NCBI GenBank assembly: GCA_015064745.1
Contig: SVRR01000004.1
Span: 1 to 64,000, forward strand
Source: Oscillospiraceae bacterium
GTDB taxonomy: Bacteria; Bacillota; Clostridia; Oscillospirales; CAG-272
Direction: 5' to 3'
Length of the DNA: 64,000 nt
Shown here: one piece after another, positions 59,445 through 64,000 of the stretch
How positions within the stretch are numbered: the stretch's first letter is position 1
Layout of the letters: each line of letters begins with the position of its first letter
Translations under genes and position numbers: made by a program
Notes under the pieces: model-generated
Databases searched by the model: none
What the model saw: the letters and a program-made list of their open reading frames with translations, nothing else
Told to the model about the DNA's origin: nothing

Positions 59445-59520
59445 CGAGGTGTAGCGCAGCTGGTAGCGCGCTTGGTTCGGGACCAAGAGGCCGCAGGTTC
59501 AAATCCTGTCACTTCGACCA
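59445..59520 (+). tRNA. tRNA-Pro (anticodon CGG)
   Basis: Acceptor CGAGGTG/CACTTCG, D arm GCGC/GCGC, anticodon stem CTTGG/CCAAG with loop TTCGGGA giving anticodon CGG, T stem GCAGG/CCTGT with TTCAAAT, discriminator A and encoded CCA. Confidence 0.97.
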
Positions 59521-59815
59521 AAAGACCGCAAATCCCCCGTATGGGAGGTTTGCGGTCTTTCTTTTTGGTCGAAGCGGATTTGAACCTGCGGTCTCTTTTT
59601 CCTCCCGAACCACTTCGGGAGCAAGGGTCCCCGAAGAAAAAACGATTGATAATCGTTTTTTCGAGGAGGTAACTGAAATAAGGAGAAATGAAGCAAATCT
59701 GTGATTTGCGCGCATTTCGACTATATTTCAGGAAGGGCGACCATCGTATTTGTCCCGCACCTTTCCCGTTTTCCGCTGTATACTCTCCTGTCACTTCGAC
59801 CAAAAGACCGCAAAT
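59504..59815 (+). repeat. Duplicated tRNA-Pro tail: inverted copy, hairpins and a 30-nt direct copy
   Basis: Positions 59504-59533 (T arm, acceptor strand, CCA, start of the terminator) recur exactly at 59786-59815. Right behind the terminator, 59567-59595 is an inverted copy of the T arm and acceptor with a four-base deletion. Between lie hairpins CTCCCGAA/TTCGGGAG, AAAAAACGATT/AATCGTTTTTT and one ATGAAGC unit (59688) whose stem GCAAATC-TGT-GATTTGC is closed by GAAATG/CATTTC and then CTGAAATA/TATTTCAG. Same layout as behind tRNA-Thr. Confidence 0.88.
59521..59566 (+). terminator. Terminator of tRNA-Pro
   Basis: AAAGACCGCAAA/TTTGCGGTCTTT (59521-59532, 59549-59560) with an inner CCC/GGG stem, then CTTTTT. 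The left arm begins directly at the tRNA's CCA. Confidence 0.92.
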
Positions 59816-60086
59816 AGCCCGACACGTGCTGATTGCAGATAAAGCCCTCCCAGCTATTGTCCGAGGGACAAGCGACCACCGTCTCGAAACCAAGATCGCG
59901 GAAAAACTTCGGACTTTCGGGTCTGTGCCCATAATAATTCCAGTCAAATATAGCAACGCGGCGGTCGATATACTCGCAAAGATACTGATCCCACCAGATC
60001 ATATCGTCCCAAATAGCGGGGGTGATGCCCTCACCAAGAAGATTTTCGCAGATTTTTGCCAAGAACTTGGCATAGGGGACCTTCAT
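59816..60086 (-). pseudogene. Internal fragment of a glycoside-hydrolase-20-like gene
   Basis: An open frame reads VPYAKFLAKICENLLGEG, ITPAIWDDMIWWDQYLCE, DWNYYGHRPESPKFFRDLG and ACPSDNSWEGF, as in the middle of the catalytic barrel of beta-N-acetylhexosaminidase-like enzymes. The N-terminal part is gone, and at about 59816 the frame runs into the tRNA-Pro tail copy, where the similarity stops. A promoter still precedes it on the minus strand. Confidence 0.65.
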
Positions 60087-60124
60087 CTTTCCACAATGCC
60101 ACCTCGCAAAATTTTTACACCCAC

Positions 60125-60153
60125 ATTATAGCAAACATAGGTAAATTTGTAAA
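60125..60153 (-). promoter_or_regulatory. Orphan promoter before the glycosidase fragment
   Basis: On the minus strand TTTACA (60148-60153), 17 bases, TATAAT (60125-60130). Confidence 0.6.
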
Positions 60154-60164
60154 TAGCACAAAGA

Positions 60165-60190
60165 AAAAAGGCAGGTTTCCCTGCCTTTTT
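60165..60190. terminator. Bidirectional terminator after the P-type ATPase gene
   Basis: AAAAAGGCAGG/CCTGCCTTTTT (60165-60175, 60180-60190) with TTTC loop; T-runs on both strands. Confidence 0.9.
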
Positions 60191-60194
60191 GCGA

Positions 60195-62816
60195 TTATTT
60201 TGCCTTGATAAGCCCTACGAGCTTGCAAAGCTCCATGATCACGAGGGGAGCGAAGATCAGCCCAAGCGCGATAAGGTAAAGCTTTGCCGAAAGGACTTCC
60301 AGCCCAAAGAGCACACCAAGGGGAGTAAACAGCACGAGCGACATCAGCACGACCGCGGCAAGCGTCGCAAGGTTGACGTACTTATTGCCAAACACACCGA
60401 TCTTAAAGACCGAGCGATCGGTACGCATGTTATAGGTATGCACCGCTTGGGAAAGCGCCAAAACCATAAACGCCATCGTTCTGCCCGAGGCAAGAGGGTC
60501 GCTGCCCGCGGGGGGACACACACGCCAACCGAAATAAAAGCCGACAAGCGAGAGAATGGCGAACATAAGTCCTTGTAAAACGATGCGAACACCAAGCCCG
60601 CCTGCGAAGATGCCCTCATCCTTGGGCTTGGGCTTTCTATCCATGATATCCTTTTCGATAGGCTCCATACCGAGAGCCACGGCAGGCAGACTGTCGCCCA
60701 CAAGATTGATCCATAAAAGATGCATCGAAAGGAAGGGGGTGACGTGCCATACCATCATGGAGAAGAAGACGGCAATGACCTCGCTGATATTCGTGCCGAG
60801 AAGGAAGCCTATAACCTTCTTGAGGTTGGCGTAAATACTGCGTCCCTCCTTTACCGCATCCACGATGGTGGCAAAGTTGTCGTCCGTCAGCGTCATATCC
60901 GACGCGCCCTTGGCGACGTCCGTACCCGTAATGCCCATCGCGCAGCCAATATCGGCAGCCTTTAAGGCGGGCGCGTCGTTGACACCGTCGCCCGTCATGG
61001 AAACGACTTGTCCGCGTCTTTGCCAAGCCTTAACGATACGGATCTTATTTTCGGGAGATACACGCGCGTAAACGGAAATTTTTTCTACGCTCTCGTCAAG
61101 CTCCTTGTCCGTCATCGCGTCAAGCTCCGCACCCGTGATCGCCATGTCGCCCTCAATGAAAATACCGATCTCCTTGGCAATCGCGGCGGCAGTCACCACG
61201 TGGTCGCCCGTGATCATCACGGGCTTAATGCCCGCACGGCGGCAAACGGCAACCGCCGCCTTCGCTTCGGGACGCGGCGGGTCGATCATGCCGACAAGCC
61301 CCATAAAGGAGAGGCCGTTTTCAAGCTCCTCGGAGGTAGGCTCGTCCGGAAGCTCATCAATTTCCTTATAGGCAACCGCAAGCACACGAAGTGCCTCACG
61401 GCTCATTTCCTCGGTAATTTGCTTTGCTTTATCAAGGTCACCCGACGTACAGCGACTTGCCATCATATCGAATGCGCCCTTGACGATAACGATCTTCTTG
61501 CCGCCAATCTCGTTGACCGTCGACATCAGCTTTCTGTCGGAGTCAAAGGGAAGCTCGGCAAGGCGAGGATGCTTTTCATTGAGGACGTCCTTTTCGTCGC
61601 CCATCTTGTGAGAAGCAACGACGATTGCCGTCTCGGTCGGGTCGCCGATATGCGTCTCTCCCGCCTCGGTAAATGTAACGCTTCCGTTACAACAGAGCGT
61701 CGCGTAAGCAAGCAACGTCCGAATTTTATCCGTGCTGTCTTTCGAAACGGTCTCCACGCCTTCCGCCCCATCCGCGTACGCGCGTGTCAGCGTCATACGG
61801 TTTTGGGTCAAAGTACCCGTTTTGTCCGAGCAAATGACCGACGCGCCGCCCAGCGTCTCTACCGCAGGCAAGCGACGGATCAGAGCGTTCTTTTTCACCA
61901 TGCGCTGTACGCCGATGGAAAGTACGACGGTCACGACGACGGGAAGCCCCTCGGGAATCGCGGAAACGGCAAGCGATACCGCGATCATGAATATCTCCAT
62001 AGGAGGAATGTCGTTTAAAAGCCCCACGACGAAGACCACGGCGCAAGCCGCGAGCGCTACGATGCCAAGATACTTGCCAAGCTGGGCAAGCTTTTTCTGC
62101 AAGGGCGTCTGGGTGTCGCTCTCGCCGTTCAAAAGGTCTGCAATCTTACCCATCTCGGCGTCCATACCGATGGCGGTCACGACGGCGGTCGCCGTTCCGT
62201 AGGTAATACTGCAACCCGAAAAAACCATGTTGGTACGGTCGCCAATGGGTGCGTTGGGAGCAACGACGGCGTCGGCGTCCTTCTCACTTGGCACAGATTC
62301 GCCCGTCAGCGCCGCTTCCTCGGATTTGAGGCTCACGCTTTCAAGAAGACGCGCGTCGGCAGGCACAAAATCACCCGCCTCCAAGCGAATGATATCCCCC
62401 GGCACGAGAAGGGCGGCATCAATGATCTGCTCACGCCCGTCACGAATCACGCGCGCGTGGGGCGCGGACATGCTTTGGAGCGCGTTTAACGCCTTTTCCG
62501 CCTTGCTTTCCTGCATCACGCCCATCACGGCGTTCACAACGACGATAAAGACGATAAGACTCGGCTCGAAAAATTCCTTCGGATTGCCCTCGTAAATCGC
62601 AATGACAAACGAGATTGCCGCCGCGACGAGGAGAATGAGGATCATTACGTCCTTAAACTGTGCAAGGAATCTCTCAAAAAAGCTCTTTTTCTTTTTGCCT
62701 TCCAGTTTGTTTTCGCCAAAGCGCGCTCTGAGTGCTGTGACCTCTTCTGTGGAAAGACCTTTCCGTATGTCCGGGATCTCGGTCGTTACACCCGTCTCCG
62801 TACTGTGAGATGACAT
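60195..62816 (-). CDS. P-type cation-transporting ATPase, Ca2+ type (PIIA/PIIB)
   Basis: A membrane pump of 873 residues. Order seen: cation ATPase N-terminus (KGLSTEEVTALRARFGENKL), actuator motif LTGESVPSEKD, M4 site AVSAIPEGLPVVVTVVLSIG, phosphorylation site ICSDKTGTLTQNRM, nucleotide-domain KGAFDMMASRC, hinge VSMTGDGVNDAPALKAADIG, M5 GTNISEVIAVFF and M6 NLVGDSLPAVALGMEP, then four C-terminal segments. The M4 PEGLP with M6 N-x-x-x-D fits calcium pumps with one binding site; manganese is possible. GGAGG lies ten bases before the ATG. Confidence 0.94.
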   Translation of the reverse strand: MSSHSTETGVTTEIPDIRKGLSTEEVTALRARFGENKLEGKKKKSFFERFLAQFKDVMILILLVAAAISFVIAIYEGNPKEFFEPSLIVFIVVVNAVMGVMQESKAEKALNALQSMSAPHARVIRDGREQIIDAALLVPGDIIRLEAGDFVPADARLLESVSLKSEEAALTGESVPSEKDADAVVAPNAPIGDRTNMVFSGCSITYGTATAVVTAIGMDAEMGKIADLLNGESDTQTPLQKKLAQLGKYLGIVALAACAVVFVVGLLNDIPPMEIFMIAVSLAVSAIPEGLPVVVTVVLSIGVQRMVKKNALIRRLPAVETLGGASVICSDKTGTLTQNRMTLTRAYADGAEGVETVSKDSTDKIRTLLAYATLCCNGSVTFTEAGETHIGDPTETAIVVASHKMGDEKDVLNEKHPRLAELPFDSDRKLMSTVNEIGGKKIVIVKGAFDMMASRCTSGDLDKAKQITEEMSREALRVLAVAYKEIDELPDEPTSEELENGLSFMGLVGMIDPPRPEAKAAVAVCRRAGIKPVMITGDHVVTAAAIAKEIGIFIEGDMAITGAELDAMTDKELDESVEKISVYARVSPENKIRIVKAWQRRGQVVSMTGDGVNDAPALKAADIGCAMGITGTDVAKGASDMTLTDDNFATIVDAVKEGRSIYANLKKVIGFLLGTNISEVIAVFFSMMVWHVTPFLSMHLLWINLVGDSLPAVALGMEPIEKDIMDRKPKPKDEGIFAGGLGVRIVLQGLMFAILSLVGFYFGWRVCPPAGSDPLASGRTMAFMVLALSQAVHTYNMRTDRSVFKIGVFGNKYVNLATLAAVVLMSLVLFTPLGVLFGLEVLSAKLYLIALGLIFAPLVIMELCKLVGLIKAK

Positions 62817-62849
62817 GGTTTGTTAATTTCCTCCGATTTTTTTAAAACT

Positions 62850-62899
62850 CTACCTTGCGGTAGTTCCAGTATTTTACCACATTTTATGGGAAAAATCAA
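62850..62899 (-). promoter_or_regulatory. Promoter and leader hairpin of the P-type ATPase gene
   Basis: On the minus strand TTGATT (62894-62899), 17 bases, TAAAAT (62871-62876). A CTACC-GCAA-GGTAG hairpin (62850-62863) lies near the transcript start. Nothing else notable was seen up to 62990. Confidence 0.65.
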
Positions 62900-62992
62900 T
62901 GTTTTTTCCTAAAAATTCACTTAGGCTTAACACGGAATACCGTTTTTAAAAAAAAGAGACACTTTGGCATCTCGATAAAGGAACAATTTTCA

Positions 62993-63036
62993 AAAAAATA
63001 ACAGACCTCGATCCTCATACGAAAATCAAGGTCTGT
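62993..63036 (-). terminator. Terminator of the HD phosphohydrolase gene
   Basis: On the minus strand a 12-bp stem (63001-63012 with 63025-63036, one G-T pair) is followed by TATTTTTTTG. Confidence 0.85.
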
Positions 63037-63057
63037 CTGCAACGGAATATAAAATTT

Positions 63058-63645
63058 TTATTTTTCTATGTTACCCTCTGCGGTGTTGCGCTCGATGAGG
63101 GCTTTGGAAAACGCCCAAATCTTTTCCGAACCAAGCCTTCCCGGCTCTTGTCGCTTGATTACCTGCGCCATTTTGACACCGTGTGAGCGCCAATCTCTGC
63201 CGCCCGTCGCGTCGTTGAGAAGCAAGGGCTGGAGGCTGTCCATCGTACGCACGATATGTGCTTCGGGGGTTTGTTGCGCCTCGTATTCCTCAAACAGCGC
63301 GCGCAAGGCGTCCCTTTGATCGTCGGGCAGAAGCCCGAAGATACGGTCGGCGGCCTTGGCTTCTCTTTCGGCTTGCGTCTTCTTCGCCTCTTCGTCGTAG
63401 GCGTAGGTGTCCCCTGCGTCGATCTCCACGACGTCGTGAATGAGCGCCATCATCATTGCCTTGGCAAGATCAAACGGCTCGTTGGCGTACTCGCGCAAAA
63501 GATATAGCATTACCGCCATATGCCAAGCATGCTCGGCATCGTTTTCCCGTCTTGAAAAATCGGAAAGATGCGTTTGGCGTAAAATATTCTTTTCCTTGTC
63601 AAGCTCCAGAATAAAATCGAGTTGCTTTTGAAAACGCTCGTCCAT
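63058..63645 (-). CDS. HD-domain phosphohydrolase (YfbR/HDDC2-like 5'-nucleotidase type)
   Basis: A 195-residue metal-dependent hydrolase. The HD residues are seen as RENDAEHAWHMAVML (first His), ALIHDVVEIDAGDTYAYD (His-Asp), and the late Asp in RTMDSLQPLLLND. The pattern fits the YfbR/HDDC2 group that dephosphorylates deoxynucleoside monophosphates; the substrate is inferred from the family. It starts seven bases after the stop of the AcnX-type gene (63652), so both are likely one transcript. Confidence 0.88.
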   Translation of the reverse strand: MDERFQKQLDFILELDKEKNILRQTHLSDFSRRENDAEHAWHMAVMLYLLREYANEPFDLAKAMMMALIHDVVEIDAGDTYAYDEEAKKTQAEREAKAADRIFGLLPDDQRDALRALFEEYEAQQTPEAHIVRTMDSLQPLLLNDATGGRDWRSHGVKMAQVIKRQEPGRLGSEKIWAFSKALIERNTAEGNIEK

Positions 63646-63651
63646 TCTTTA

Positions 63652-63999
63652 TCACGCAACCTCGACGACACCGTTCGCCTTCACGGTGACGGTCATGCCA
63701 TCCTTGACGTAGGCAAGAAACTCGTCGCCAAGCGAATCCACGACAGGCATGCTAACGCCCTCTACCCAAACGTCGGCAAGCACCGCGCCCGCCGCCGCCA
63801 GCGAATCAATATGCCCCGAAAACAGCATACAAGCGGGATTTTTCTCCATGGCGCACGCGCAATAAAGCACAAGCCCGCCCGTCGTCGAGCCGATGGTCTG
63901 CGGCAAGCAAAGTGCCTTGCCGATGAGAGGCTTCCCGTGCAGCTCCTTATTGTTTTGGTCGCCGCACTTGACCTCCTTGTCGCCGAACTGAAGCGCCAT
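63652..63999 (-). CDS. AcnX-type swivel domain (aconitase X small subunit, DUF126), start uncertain
   Basis: A 115-codon frame matching the small domain of aconitase X: GKALCLPQTIGSTTGGLVLY with the active-site Ser region, FSGHIDSLAAAGAVLAD, and PVVDSLGDEFLAYVKDGMTV. Aconitase X enzymes are hydro-lyases such as mevalonate-5-phosphate or cis-3-hydroxyproline dehydratase. The ATG at 63999 is the last possible base triplet in the window, so the protein may begin further upstream or be the C-terminus of a fused form. The large subunit is not visible. Confidence 0.75.
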   Translation of the reverse strand: MALQFGDKEVKCGDQNNKELHGKPLIGKALCLPQTIGSTTGGLVLYCACAMEKNPACMLFSGHIDSLAAAGAVLADVWVEGVSMPVVDSLGDEFLAYVKDGMTVTVKANGVVEVA

Positions 64000-64000
64000 C

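Noticed and set aside
61008..62018. A 336-codon plus-strand open frame
   Set aside because: Antisense to the P-type ATPase, whose motifs are complete on the minus strand.

Overview
The window looks like a chromosomal piece of an anaerobic, Gram-positive-type member of the Clostridia, probably gut-associated; that placement is inference. What points there: pyruvate:ferredoxin oxidoreductase, rubrerythrin, [4Fe-4S] aldo/keto reductase, a fused electron-transfer flavoprotein, no respiratory genes, strong Shine-Dalgarno sites, and many near-consensus housekeeping promoters (TTGACA-17-TATAAT). Both tRNA genes encode their CCA end. Most genes are GC-rich in codon use; the exopolysaccharide core is visibly AT-richer.

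Layout. 1-3010 (-): PFOR, cut by the window edge. 3165-5266: trpS and a WecA/TagO-type phosphoglycosyltransferase joined by a 29-bp perfect inverted repeat. 5310-5770: tRNA-Thr followed by inverted and direct partial copies of itself and a tandem array of ATGAAGC-hairpin units. 5818-12379: ribulokinase, a beta-helix DUF3737 protein, gene remnants, a YitT-HAD fusion, an acetyltransferase and an Fe-S aldo/keto reductase. 12438-27633: one exopolysaccharide cluster, with an initiating transferase, three glycosyltransferases, nucleotide-sugar dehydrogenase, epimerase, Wzx flippase, Wzy-type polymerase, TupA-like and Asn-synthase-like proteins, and a galacturonokinase-like kinase with a nucleotidyltransferase. 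27681-33044: rubrerythrin, an amidohydrolase, a BspA-type leucine-rich-repeat lipoprotein and glutamine synthetase. 33086-38020: a heterodimeric ABC exporter with one degenerate ATP site, then a cobalamin-riboswitch-controlled lipoprotein plus ECF S-component (predicted B12 uptake). 38038-45554: a glycosidase with its AraC regulator, a metal-ligand-poor M24 protein, a HipA-like kinase, a small insert bracketed by copies of one terminator, and a sugar isomerase. 45636-50261: PnuC, a self-regulating MarR gene with acyl-CoA ligase, and a two-subunit fumarase/tartrate dehydratase. 50391-59342: an AraC regulator divergent from a seven-gene catabolic operon. 59379-60190: tRNA-Pro with the same kind of duplicated tail, next to a truncated glycosidase. 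60195-63999 (-): a Ca2+-type P-ATPase, an HD phosphohydrolase and an AcnX small domain.

The most interesting candidate system is the 51385-59342 operon. It combines an FAD oxidase, an Fe-S protein and an EtfB-EtfA fusion with homologues of the lower inositol pathway (IolB, an IolC-type kinase, an IolJ-type aldolase) and an FGGY kinase, but I see no inositol dehydrogenase (iolG), iolE or iolD. The second is the tRNA-tail duplication with covarying ATGAAGC hairpins, found in two unrelated tRNA loci 54 kb apart.
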